NCBI RefSeq assembly: GCF_039614845.1 | Contig: NZ_JBDIML010000001.1 | Coordinates: 248,001-312,000, forward strand | From: Ornithinibacillus xuwenensis | GTDB lineage: Bacteria > Bacillota > Bacilli > Bacillales > Amphibacillaceae | Length of the DNA stretch: 64,000 bases | Reading direction: 5' to 3' | Part shown: positions 24,305 through 32,305 of the stretch, piece after piece | Position numbering within the stretch: the stretch's first letter is position 1 | Layout: each line of letters begins with the position of its first letter | The notes under the pieces: model-generated | The model's database searches: none | The model's input: only the letters and a program-made list of their open reading frames with translations | Told to the model about the DNA's origin: nothing | Made by a program: the position numbers and the translations under genes

Positions 24305-26068
24305 ATGAGTGAAAGAGTACTGGCAGGTACAATCCGGGAAACAGATGTAGAAAAAACCATACAATTAAAGGGATGGGTACAAAAGCGTCGTGATTTAGGT
24401 GGGCTTATATTTATTGACCTACGTGATAAGTCAGGAATAGTTCAAGTAGTATTTAATCCAGATCATGAAGGTGCATTAGCAATTGCCGAAACAGTTCGAA
24501 GTGAATATGTAATTGAAGTAAAGGGACAAGTCGTTCTTCGTGAGGAAAATACAATTAATCCATTGATGGCAACTGGAAAGGTAGAAGTAATTGCATCGGA
24601 AGTGAATGTCTTAAATAAAGCTAAAAATCCACCATTCTTAATACAAGATGAAACCGATGTGTCAGAAGATCTTCGTCTAAAATATCGATATATGGATTTG
24701 CGTAGAGGTGCATTACAGGAAACTTTCAAAAAACGCCATCAAATTACACAGGTAGTACGGAACTTTTTAAATGGTGATGGATTTTTAGAAATGGAAACAC
24801 CTATCTTAACAAAAAGCACACCAGAAGGAGCTCGTGATTATCTTGTGCCAAGCCGTGTCCACCCTGGTGAGTTTTATGCATTACCACAATCTCCACAGCT
24901 TTTTAAGCAGTTAATTATGATGAGTGGTTTTGAAAAATATTATCAGATTGCCCGTTGCTTCAGAGATGAGGACTTACGAGCTGACCGTCAACCAGAATTT
25001 ACCCAAATTGATATTGAAACATCGTTTATGTCAAGTGATGACATTATGACGATGACTGAATTGATGATGCAACAAGTGATGAAGGAAGTAAATAATGTTG
25101 ACATCGAGCTTCCGTTGCAACGTATGCCGTATCAAGAAGCTATGGAACGTTTTGGTTCGGACAAACCAGATACTCGATTTGGATTAGAATTAATTCATGT
25201 TTCAGATGTCCTTGGATCTTCAGAGTTTAAAGTGTTTCAAGGGGCTATTGAGAGCGGTGGTAAGGTTTGTTTATTAAATGTGAAGGGCGAGGCAAATAAC
25301 TTCTCTCGTAAAGATATTGATAAATTAACGGAATTCGTCAAGGTATATGGTGCAAAAGGCTTAGCATGGTTAAAACTCGAAGGCGAAGAGCTAAAAGGAC
25401 CAATTGCAAAATTTATTACGGAAGAAGAAAAATCACAAATTATTGAGAAATCCCAAGCAAAAGACGGTGATTTACTATTATTTGTCGCTGATAAAACATC
25501 AGTTGTTTATGATAGCTTAGGTGCACTACGTCTGAAGCTTGGAAAAGAATTGAGCTTAATAGATGAGAAGAAATTTAATTTCCTATGGATAACAGATTGG
25601 CCACTTCTAGAATATGATGAAGAGCTAGGTCGTTACTTTGCGGCGCATCATCCGTTTACAATGCCGTTTGAAGAAGATATTGAAAAACTTACAACAGATC
25701 CTAGTAGTGTACGTGCAAATGCATATGACCTCGTACTAAATGGATATGAATTAGGCGGTGGCTCCATTCGTATCTATAAACGAGAGCAGCAGGATCAAAT
25801 GTTTAAAGTACTTGGTTTTACCCAAGAAGAAGCTAATGAGCAATTTGGCTTTTTACTAGAAGCGTTAGAGTATGGTGCTCCACCACATGGTGGAATTGCC
25901 CTAGGTCTAGATCGCATTGTGATGCTACTAACTGGTAGAAGCAATCTACGGGATACCATTTTATTCCCGAAAACGGCTTCTGCATCAGACTTACTAATGG
26001 ATGCACCAAGTGAAGTAAATGAAGGACAGCTAACAGAGTTATCTATTCGATTAAATCAAGGGTTATGA
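24305..26068 (+). CDS. aspS: Aspartyl-tRNA synthetase
   Basis: AspRS charges tRNA-Asp. The 587-residue class II enzyme has the N-terminal OB anticodon-binding domain (GWVQKRRDLGGLIFIDLRD), motif 2 (FRDEDLRADRQPEFTQID), the bacterial GAD insertion domain (about 290-410) and motif 3 (GLDRIVMLLTG). ATG 24305 follows the hisS stop by one base, with GGAGGA overlapping the hisS end, so the two are translationally coupled. A short hairpin, ACATATC-TGGA-GATATGT, overlaps the stop codon (26068-26085) but has no T tract. 6S RNA is next. Confidence 0.98.
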   Translation: MSERVLAGTIRETDVEKTIQLKGWVQKRRDLGGLIFIDLRDKSGIVQVVFNPDHEGALAIAETVRSEYVIEVKGQVVLREENTINPLMATGKVEVIASEVNVLNKAKNPPFLIQDETDVSEDLRLKYRYMDLRRGALQETFKKRHQITQVVRNFLNGDGFLEMETPILTKSTPEGARDYLVPSRVHPGEFYALPQSPQLFKQLIMMSGFEKYYQIARCFRDEDLRADRQPEFTQIDIETSFMSSDDIMTMTELMMQQVMKEVNNVDIELPLQRMPYQEAMERFGSDKPDTRFGLELIHVSDVLGSSEFKVFQGAIESGGKVCLLNVKGEANNFSRKDIDKLTEFVKVYGAKGLAWLKLEGEELKGPIAKFITEEEKSQIIEKSQAKDGDLLLFVADKTSVVYDSLGALRLKLGKELSLIDEKKFNFLWITDWPLLEYDEELGRYFAAHHPFTMPFEEDIEKLTTDPSSVRANAYDLVLNGYELGGGSIRIYKREQQDQMFKVLGFTQEEANEQFGFLLEALEYGAPPHGGIALGLDRIVMLLTGRSNLRDTILFPKTASASDLLMDAPSEVNEGQLTELSIRLNQGL

Positions 26069-26170
26069 CATATCTGGAGATATGTTGATTATCTGTAATA
26101 ATTGTAATCAATACTTCATATAAAGGCATATTGAATCGATTATGATGCTGTGTTAAGATAATTTTACAAA

Positions 26171-26184
26171 CGTAATGCATTACG
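26171..26184. repeat. Perfect 14-bp palindrome upstream of 6S RNA
   Basis: CGTAATGCATTACG, fully self-complementary, ending 29 bases before the proposed 6S RNA -10 box TATAGT (26213-26218). It could be an operator, but no regulator is known to me for this site. Confidence 0.5.
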
Positions 26185-26224
26185 AAAAAGAGTCAATCCT
26201 AATATGTTAGTCTATAGTATACGT

Positions 26225-26445
26225 TTTGACCGAACAGTTTGAAAAAGGGAGCCTGATTGTTTTCATATCGCATACATGCCTCATACTTAACGGACAAGAG
26301 GACGTATAATATATGGAACAAGGCACCCACCTGCAATGAGCGGGGATCAAAACTAGATATAGACGGCATCATTGGGATTGGCGTTACATAGAAGAATTAC
26401 TGGTTAGATTTTTGCAGGGAAAGCAAAGATTTAGCCAGTTTTTTT
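26225..26445 (+). ncRNA. ssrS: 6S RNA (BsrA type) with its terminator
   Basis: 6S RNA mimics an open promoter and sequesters SigA-RNA polymerase in stationary phase. The segment from about 26225 has no coding frame and carries the conserved patches CTCATACTTAACGGACAAG, GGAACAAGGCACCCACCTGC and GGGATTGGCGTTACA, which I recognise from Firmicutes 6S RNA; it lies directly downstream of aspS like B. subtilis bsrA. The 5' end is approximate: a TATAGT -10 is at 26213-26218 with a poor -35. The RNA ends at a 16-bp terminator stem (26400-26415/26423-26438) plus seven T. The mature 3' end is probably just before this stem. Confidence 0.85.
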
Positions 26446-26472
26446 GCCTTGAAGTGATTAGAGGAAAGCATG

Positions 26473-26504
26473 AAAAAAACCCCTTCAAATGTGAAGGAGT
26501 TTCG
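26473..26504 (-). terminator. Terminator after rsfA
   Basis: On the minus strand, AACTCCTTCA pairs with TGAAGGGGTT (plus-strand arms 26478-26487 and 26492-26501), followed by a run of T (plus-strand A, 26473-26479). Confidence 0.8.
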
Positions 26505-26509
26505 TCCTA

Positions 26510-27184
26510 TTAGTTAGAGCCTTGTGCAATTTGTTCTAGATTACCGTTTTTATCCATTCGAAACGCGGGAGCTTTAAAGGATCCTTGATCCTCAAGCACG
26601 GTCATCTTTCTAGCCCGTTCCATGATTTGTACAAACACTTTATAATCTTCCTGGATGGAGGCTAGTTCACTTTCAGTTTCTGTTAGCTGTTTTTCTAGTT
26701 TAGTAATCTGTTCTTTTAGCATACCATTTTCTCTTTGTGCTTGATCAAGAGAAACTTTTGATTGATTGGAAGCATAATAGTCTTTTTTTAGTTGATTTAG
26801 AAACTGAATGACGGTTTCAAGCGTAATAGTCGATTCTGTTGGAGTCTGCTCCTCCAATACAGGACTTGGTTCTTCTAGTTCCGTAACGGATTGATAGTTT
26901 TGCTGAAAAGCGACAACAGAAGGTCTCGTATGTTTTTTCGCTTTTTCAAGCGCACGCTTCTTTTCCTTGCGCTGCCTTTTCGCAAGATCAATCGCATTAA
27001 TATATTTCTTTCTAATTTCTGCATTCCATCTGAATCCACATGCGGCAGATGTGCGGTTTAATTTATCTCCAACCTCTTCAAACGCATTTAGTTGTGTACT
27101 TCCTTCACGAATATGACGCAATACGGTTTCTGCTAATAGTAAATCGTCTTCGTGTGACCAAGCATCTTGTCTCACTTTAGTCAT
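26510..27184 (-). CDS. rsfA: RsfA-family prespore-specific transcriptional regulator
   Basis: RsfA proteins are Myb/SANT-like DNA-binding regulators that tune SigF-dependent genes in the forespore. The 224-residue protein has the N-terminal domain (VRQDAWSHEDDLLLAETVLRHI, then NRTSAACGFRWNAEIRKKY, about residues 4-62), a basic linker (KRQRKEKKRALEKAKKH), and a coiled coil of about 60 residues (about 138-205). The start ends at 27184, ten bases after AAAGGAGATG. In B. subtilis another gene lies between 6S RNA and rarA, so this placement differs; it may be a paralogue rather than the strict RsfA orthologue. Confidence 0.83.
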   Translation of the reverse strand: MTKVRQDAWSHEDDLLLAETVLRHIREGSTQLNAFEEVGDKLNRTSAACGFRWNAEIRKKYINAIDLAKRQRKEKKRALEKAKKHTRPSVVAFQQNYQSVTELEEPSPVLEEQTPTESTITLETVIQFLNQLKKDYYASNQSKVSLDQAQRENGMLKEQITKLEKQLTETESELASIQEDYKVFVQIMERARKMTVLEDQGSFKAPAFRMDKNGNLEQIAQGSN

Positions 27185-27260
27185 TTGTATTTCATCTCCT
27201 TTTCCAGTAACTACCTGATCGAAACAATAGATTTTGTAACTAGTATTTTTTGTGTTGGTA

Positions 27261-27304
27261 AAAAGTCAGTTCATTAGATAGAAAGTTTTATAAACCTGAC
27301 TTTT
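27261..27304 (-). terminator. Possible terminator after rarA
   Basis: AAAAGTCAG (27261-27269) and CTGACTTTT (27296-27304) form a 9-bp stem with a long 26-base loop; on the minus strand the second arm runs into a T tract. The loop length makes it uncertain. Confidence 0.45.
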
Positions 27305-27359
27305 AAATTATTGTTTACTTTTCAATAGTTTGGACGAAAGGCGATTTTTTTATACCTCT

Positions 27360-28643
27360 TTACTTATGATTCTTTTTCTCTTGATTTAACTTTTCATACA
27401 CTTTTTTCATAGCCTGTTCAAATTTTCCTGTTTCCTTTGGATAATAATATTGTTTGTTTATTATAGAGTCAGGTAAATATTGCTGGTTCACCCATCCCTT
27501 TGGATAATCATGTGGATATTTATAATCAATTCCACGCCCTAAGGATTTTGCTCCTTGGTAATGAGCATCCTTTAAATGGCTTGGAACGTCACCGCTTTTT
27601 CCCGCTCTGATATCTGCAAGTGCTGCGTCTAGTGCCTGATAGGCAGTGTTGGATTTCGGTGATAAGCAGAGTTCAACAATAGCTACTGATAAAGGGATTC
27701 TAGCCTCAGGAAATCCAATTCTTTCAGCAGCTTCAACCGCTGCTATTGCACGTGGTCCTGCTTGAGGATTTGCTAGACCGATGTCTTCATATGCAATAAC
27801 AATCATTCTTCTGGCGATTGAATCTAAATCTCCTGCCTCAATTAATCTACCTAAATAGTGAAGTGCCGCATCTACATCACTACCACGAATTGACTTTTGA
27901 AAAGCTGATAACACATCGTAATGCGCATCACCATCTTTATCATGGGAGAAGCTTTTCCGTTGCATACATTCCTCAGCAATAGGTAAATCAATTTCAATTT
28001 CTTGCTCCCTATTTGGTGGTGTAGATGCAACAGCTAACTCTAAGCCATTCATGGCTGCACGCATATCACCACCAGAACTTCCTGCAAAATGTTCAAGTGC
28101 TTGTTCGGTTACTTGCACAGCTTGATTACCATAGCCGTTTTGTTCATCTTCAATCGCTCGTACTAGTGCTTTTCTAACGTCATTTGGCGTTAAGGCATGT
28201 AATTCAAATAAATGGCAACGACTACGTATAGCTGGATTTATAGCATGGTAAGGATTACTGGTCGTACATCCAATTAACGTAAGCAAATTACTCTCTAAAT
28301 GAGGTAGCAGAAAATCCTGTTTTCCTTTATCAAGCCGATGTACTTCATCAAGGATCAGTACCATGTGTCCTGACATCTTTGCTTCTTCTACAACAATCTC
28401 CATATCCTTCTTCTTGTCAACAACAGCATTAAGCATGCGTACCTGCAGATTTAGGCTTTTTGCAAGTGCTGTAGCCATAGAGGTTTTCCCGGTGCCGGGT
28501 GGTCCATATAAAATCATGGAAGCTAATTGTTTCGCCTGAATCATTCGATATAGTATTTTTCCTTCTCCAACCAAATGCTCTTGTCCGATAATTTCATTTA
28601 TATGAGTTGGTCTCATTCGATAGGCAAGAGGTTTTTGTTTCAT
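27360..28643 (-). CDS. rarA: Replication-associated recombination protein RarA (MgsA) AAA+ ATPase
   Basis: RarA acts at stalled replication forks with SSB. The 427-residue protein begins MKQKPLAYRMRPTHINEIIGQ and carries Walker A GPPGTGKT (47-54), Walker B LILDEVHRLDKGKQDFLLP, a sensor region (LIGCTTSNP) and the C-terminal tetramerisation domain with YKYPHDYPKGWVNQQYLPD. The start ends at 28643 behind AAAGGAC; an upstream in-frame extension to 28751 would overlap the divergent cymR promoter region and lacks a site. Divergent from cymR as in B. subtilis. Confidence 0.97.
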   Translation of the reverse strand: MKQKPLAYRMRPTHINEIIGQEHLVGEGKILYRMIQAKQLASMILYGPPGTGKTSMATALAKSLNLQVRMLNAVVDKKKDMEIVVEEAKMSGHMVLILDEVHRLDKGKQDFLLPHLESNLLTLIGCTTSNPYHAINPAIRSRCHLFELHALTPNDVRKALVRAIEDEQNGYGNQAVQVTEQALEHFAGSSGGDMRAAMNGLELAVASTPPNREQEIEIDLPIAEECMQRKSFSHDKDGDAHYDVLSAFQKSIRGSDVDAALHYLGRLIEAGDLDSIARRMIVIAYEDIGLANPQAGPRAIAAVEAAERIGFPEARIPLSVAIVELCLSPKSNTAYQALDAALADIRAGKSGDVPSHLKDAHYQGAKSLGRGIDYKYPHDYPKGWVNQQYLPDSIINKQYYYPKETGKFEQAMKKVYEKLNQEKKNHK

Positions 28644-28727
28644 TTTGATCGTCCTTTGTATAAAATAATAGTTTGGTAATCTTAGCGTAATCTTGAACGA
28701 CATAAAATGCAAGGCACGAATCTTTTG

Positions 28728-28736
28728 TGCTATAAT
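28728..28736 (+). promoter_or_regulatory. Candidate extended -10 promoter for cymR
   Basis: TGC-TATAAT (28728-28736) is an extended -10, with no good -35. A second extended -10, TGG-TATAGT (28766-28774), lies downstream. Either could drive the cymR-iscS-mnmA unit. Confidence 0.4.
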
Positions 28737-28826
28737 ACCATGTATTTTCATGTTGGATTAGATAATGGTATAGTAAATATAGAAAAAAACACGTTGGTAA
28801 TACGTTCGGATAGAGGAGTATAAGGT

Positions 28827-29246
28827 ATGAAAATTTCTACAAAAGGCCGTTATGGTTTAACAATAATGATTGAATTGGCTCGAAATTATGGTGAAGGACC
28901 AATCCCGCTCAAATCAATTGCGAAAGATAATGATCTATCAGAACATTATTTAGAACAGCTCGCATCACCATTACGAAATGCTGGATTAATTAAAAGTATT
29001 CGTGGTGCGTATGGTGGCTATATTTTACCTAGGGAACCAAAAGAGATAAGTGCTGGAGATATTATTCGTGTACTCGAAGGACCGATTGCATTAGTGGAAG
29101 GAATAGAGGATGAAGAGCCGGCAAAGCAAGCCTTATGGAAACGTGTTACCGAAGCGGTACGAGAGGTTTTAGATACAACTACTTTAGAGGATCTAATTAA
29201 CCACGAGAAAGATACCCAGCAAGATGGCTATATGTTTTATATTTAA
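28827..29246 (+). CDS. cymR: Rrf2-family cysteine-metabolism repressor CymR
   Basis: CymR represses sulfur-acquisition genes in complex with CysK when cysteine is plentiful. The 139-residue Rrf2 protein begins MKISTKGRYGLTIMIELA, with a winged helix-turn-helix (residues about 2-70, SLKSIAKDNDLSEHYLEQL-like) and the recognition wing RGAYGGYILPREP. It has none of the three clustered cysteines of the Fe-S regulator IscR, supporting CymR rather than IscR. ATG 28827 follows GAGGAG. iscS and mnmA follow, the usual Bacillus trio. Confidence 0.93.
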   Translation: MKISTKGRYGLTIMIELARNYGEGPIPLKSIAKDNDLSEHYLEQLASPLRNAGLIKSIRGAYGGYILPREPKEISAGDIIRVLEGPIALVEGIEDEEPAKQALWKRVTEAVREVLDTTTLEDLINHEKDTQQDGYMFYI

Positions 29247-29276
29247 TGGGGCAGGTATTAGAAAGGAAGAAGCACT

Positions 29277-30419
29277 ATGGAGCATATTTATTTAGACCAT
29301 GCAGCTACTACTCCTATGAATAAACAAGTAATTGAGGCAATGGTACCAATATATGAAGAAGTATTTGGAAATCCATCGAGTGTCCATTCGTATGGAAGAA
29401 AAGCAAGGCAGCTTCTGGATGAAGCAAGACGAGTTTTGTCAGGAAGTATTCAAGCAAATGAAAAAGAAATAATATTCACAAGTGGTGGCACAGAAGCTGA
29501 TAATCTAGCACTAATTGGCACTGCTTTTGCCAATAAACATAAAGGCAACCATATTATTACAACCTTGCAAGAGCATCATGCGACACTGCATACTGCTGAG
29601 TACTTGGAAAAAGAAGGATTTGATGTAACCTATCTTCCAGTTTATCAGGATGGGAAAATATCCGTTGAGGATTTCAGAGAAGCATTAACCGACAAAACCA
29701 TATTAGTTACCATTATGTATGTCAATAACGAAACTGGAATTATACAACCAATTCCTGAAATAGGTGATATTTTAAAGGACCATCAGGCATATTTTCATAC
29801 AGATGCTGTACAAGCATATGGTTTAATGGATATCAATGTAAACCAATTAGGTGTTGACCTTCTATCTGTCTCTGCTCATAAAATAAATGGACCGAAGGGT
29901 ATTGGGTTTCTATATGCAAAAGAAGGAATTAAATTGAACGCTCTACAATTTGGTGGTGAGCAAGAGCGAAAGCGCAGGCCAGGTACTGAAAATGTAGTAG
30001 GTACAGTAGGCTTTCAGACTGCTGTTGAAGTTATGCTAAAAGAAAGAGATGAACGCAACAAGACTTATGCGTCCTATAAACAACAGTTCTTGAAGGCATT
30101 AAAGGATGAAGGCATAACCTATCAGATTAATGGTGATTTAGTGAGCACGATTTCTTCCATCGTAAATATTAGTTTCCCAGGAACAGATGTAGAAAAGCTG
30201 TTAGCAAATTTTGATTTATCTGGTGTAGCAGCATCAAGTGGAAGTGCCTGTACAGCAGGTTCAGTTGAGCCGTCTCATGTACTTTCAGCAATATATGGTG
30301 AGAATAATCCATGTACAACAAATTCAATTCGTTTTAGCTTTGGAGCAGCAAATACAAATGATAACGTGTTAGAAGCTGCTCGTCGAGTTGCTAAAATTGT
30401 AAAACGCTTAGTAAAGTAA
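29277..30419 (+). CDS. iscS: Cysteine desulfurase (IscS/NifS type), sulfur donor for MnmA
   Basis: This PLP enzyme takes sulfur from cysteine to form a persulfide for tRNA thiolation. In the 380-residue protein the PLP lysine is Lys202 in SAHKINGPKG, and the catalytic cysteine is Cys325 in SSGSACTAGSVEPSHVL, the long loop of group I desulfurases. ATG 29277 follows AAAGGAAG. The stop at 30419 lies ten bases before mnmA, so it is the dedicated donor of that thiolase (YrvO in B. subtilis). There is no iscU nearby, which fits a tRNA rather than Fe-S role. Confidence 0.96.
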   Translation: MEHIYLDHAATTPMNKQVIEAMVPIYEEVFGNPSSVHSYGRKARQLLDEARRVLSGSIQANEKEIIFTSGGTEADNLALIGTAFANKHKGNHIITTLQEHHATLHTAEYLEKEGFDVTYLPVYQDGKISVEDFREALTDKTILVTIMYVNNETGIIQPIPEIGDILKDHQAYFHTDAVQAYGLMDINVNQLGVDLLSVSAHKINGPKGIGFLYAKEGIKLNALQFGGEQERKRRPGTENVVGTVGFQTAVEVMLKERDERNKTYASYKQQFLKALKDEGITYQINGDLVSTISSIVNISFPGTDVEKLLANFDLSGVAASSGSACTAGSVEPSHVLSAIYGENNPCTTNSIRFSFGAANTNDNVLEAARRVAKIVKRLVK

Positions 30420-30429
30420 GGTGATAGAA

Positions 30430-31542
30430 ATGAAAACTAACCAAGATATTCGTGTTGTTGTCGGCATGAGCGGTGGAGTAGACTCATCCGTAGCAGCGTT
30501 ATTATTAAAAGAGCAAGGATATGATGTTGTTGGTATCTTCATGAAGAACTGGGATGATACCGATGAATTTGGTGTGTGTACGGCAACAGAGGACTTTGAT
30601 GATGTCGTCCGGGTTTGTAATCAGCTAGATATTCCGTATTATTCGGTTAACTTTGAAAAGCAATATTGGGATAAAGTATTTACGTATTTCCTAGATGAAT
30701 ATAAAGCAGGTAGAACGCCAAATCCAGATGTGATGTGTAATAAAGAAATAAAATTCAAAGCATTTATGGATTATGCGCTAGATTTAGGAGCGGATTACCT
30801 TGCAACTGGACATTACGCCCAAGTACGAGAAAATAACGGAAAATATGAAATGCTCCGAGGGGTAGACTCAAATAAGGATCAAACTTATTTTTTAAACCAA
30901 TTATCGAGTGATATTTTAGAAAAAGTAATGTTTCCGCTAGGGCATTTACCAAAGTCTAAAGTGCGAGAAATTGCCAAAGAGCATGGATTGGCTACTGCAA
31001 CGAAAAAGGATAGCACTGGTATTTGCTTTATTGGGGAGCGAAACTTCAAGGAGTTCTTAAGTGAATATCTTCCGGCACAGCCAGGAAAAATGCAAACCCT
31101 TGATGGCGAGGTAAAAGGCAAGCATGATGGACTTATGTATTACACAATTGGACAAAGGCAAGGATTAGGAATTGGTGGTGCAGGAGATCCTTGGTTTGTT
31201 ATAGGGAAGAATTTACAAGATAATATTCTATATGTTGAGCAAGGATTTCATCATGATACCCTATATTCTGATGAACTACTAGCCACCGATGTAAATTGGA
31301 TAAATCCTGAAGAAATTTCCAAAACATTTTCATGTACAGCAAAATTCCGTTATCGTCAGGAAGATAGTGGTGTAACGGTACATGTGTTAGAAGATGGTAA
31401 TGTAAAAGTGGTTTTTGATGAAAGTCAACGGGCAATTACACCTGGACAAGCAGTTGTCTTTTATCAAGGTGACGTATGCCTTGGCGGTGGAACCATTGAT
31501 AAAGTAATCAAACAAAATCAAGAATTAGACTATGTGGGATAA
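30430..31542 (+). CDS. mnmA: tRNA-uridine 2-sulfurtransferase MnmA
   Basis: MnmA makes 2-thiouridine at position 34 of tRNA-Lys, -Glu and -Gln. The 370-residue protein has the PP-loop GMSGGVDSS (about residues 11-19), the catalytic cysteines in NPDVMCNKEIKF and STGICFIGERNF, and the C-terminal barrel. ATG 30430 is preferred; an in-frame GTG at 30421 lies within the ribosome-binding site AAGGTGA (30417-30423). It is directly downstream of its sulfur donor iscS. Full length. Confidence 0.97.
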   Translation: MKTNQDIRVVVGMSGGVDSSVAALLLKEQGYDVVGIFMKNWDDTDEFGVCTATEDFDDVVRVCNQLDIPYYSVNFEKQYWDKVFTYFLDEYKAGRTPNPDVMCNKEIKFKAFMDYALDLGADYLATGHYAQVRENNGKYEMLRGVDSNKDQTYFLNQLSSDILEKVMFPLGHLPKSKVREIAKEHGLATATKKDSTGICFIGERNFKEFLSEYLPAQPGKMQTLDGEVKGKHDGLMYYTIGQRQGLGIGGAGDPWFVIGKNLQDNILYVEQGFHHDTLYSDELLATDVNWINPEEISKTFSCTAKFRYRQEDSGVTVHVLEDGNVKVVFDESQRAITPGQAVVFYQGDVCLGGGTIDKVIKQNQELDYVG

Positions 31543-31551
31543 TATTGGATG

Positions 31552-31585
31552 GGATCACGATACTTTTAATCCGTGATCCTTCCTT
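31552..31585 (+). terminator. Hairpin after mnmA (weak terminator)
   Basis: GGATCACG (31552-31559) pairs with CGTGATCC (31572-31579); the tail TTCCTTG is only partly T-rich. Confidence 0.55.
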
Positions 31586-31617
31586 GTATCCTACTTGCAA
31601 TTGTAAGGAGCATGAGT

Positions 31618-32274
31618 ATGAATAAAATTGAAAAAGCAGTTAATTTAATGAAAGAGAATAAGTACGAGGAAGCAGCTAACCTATTCAACACTTATATAGA
31701 GGAAAACCCTAATGATCCTCTAGGCTTTGTTAATTTTGGGAATCTATTATTACATATAAATGATTTGGAGCATGCGGAGAATTTCTTCCATAAAGCAATC
31801 GAACTCGATGTCACAACTGCAACTGCCTATTATGGATTAGGAAATTTATATTATGAGCAAGAAGATTTTCCGAAAGCTCAGAAGAACTTCTTAGCAGCGA
31901 TTAAAAATGGTTTGGAAGAAGCGGATGTTTATTTTATGCTTGGAATGTCACATCAAAGTCAGCAACAATTTAAGCTCGCGATCCCATATTTACTTCGCGC
32001 AAAAGAAATAAATCCAAACGATCAAGAAGTGCTATTTCAATACGGGCTGGCATTAGCACAAAGTGAACTATTATCAGAAGCGAAGGAAGTATTTAACGAA
32101 GTTCTGCAAATTGATTCAGAACATAGTGATGCACTGTATAATCTTGGGGTAATTGCATTATTTGAGGACGACGCTACAAAAGCATTGGACTTATTTGATC
32201 AGGCACTACAATTAGATCCAAATCATGTGTTAGCAGCAAATGGAAAACGAGTTGCGGAAGAAGGAATAAACTAA
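31618..32274 (+). CDS. Tetratricopeptide-repeat protein (YrrB-like)
   Basis: A 218-residue cytoplasmic protein made almost wholly of about six TPR units of 34 residues, such as AAANLFNTYIEENPNDPLGF, TAYYGLGNLYYEQEDFPKAQ and DALYNLGVIALFEDDATKAL. TPRs are protein-interaction scaffolds; B. subtilis YrrB occupies the same place between mnmA and recD2 and its structure is known, but its partner is not established. ATG 31618 lies seven bases after AAGGAG (31605-31610), while ATG 31612 is too close. recD2 follows after 31 bases. Confidence 0.9.
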   Translation: MNKIEKAVNLMKENKYEEAANLFNTYIEENPNDPLGFVNFGNLLLHINDLEHAENFFHKAIELDVTTATAYYGLGNLYYEQEDFPKAQKNFLAAIKNGLEEADVYFMLGMSHQSQQQFKLAIPYLLRAKEINPNDQEVLFQYGLALAQSELLSEAKEVFNEVLQIDSEHSDALYNLGVIALFEDDATKALDLFDQALQLDPNHVLAANGKRVAEEGIN

Positions 32275-32305
32275 GTAGTTATGATTGGAATGTGAGGTAT
32301 TTGAA

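Noticed and set aside
26292..26310. TATAATATATGG as a promoter for a gene downstream of aspS
   Set aside because: It lies inside the 6S RNA and no plus-strand gene follows.
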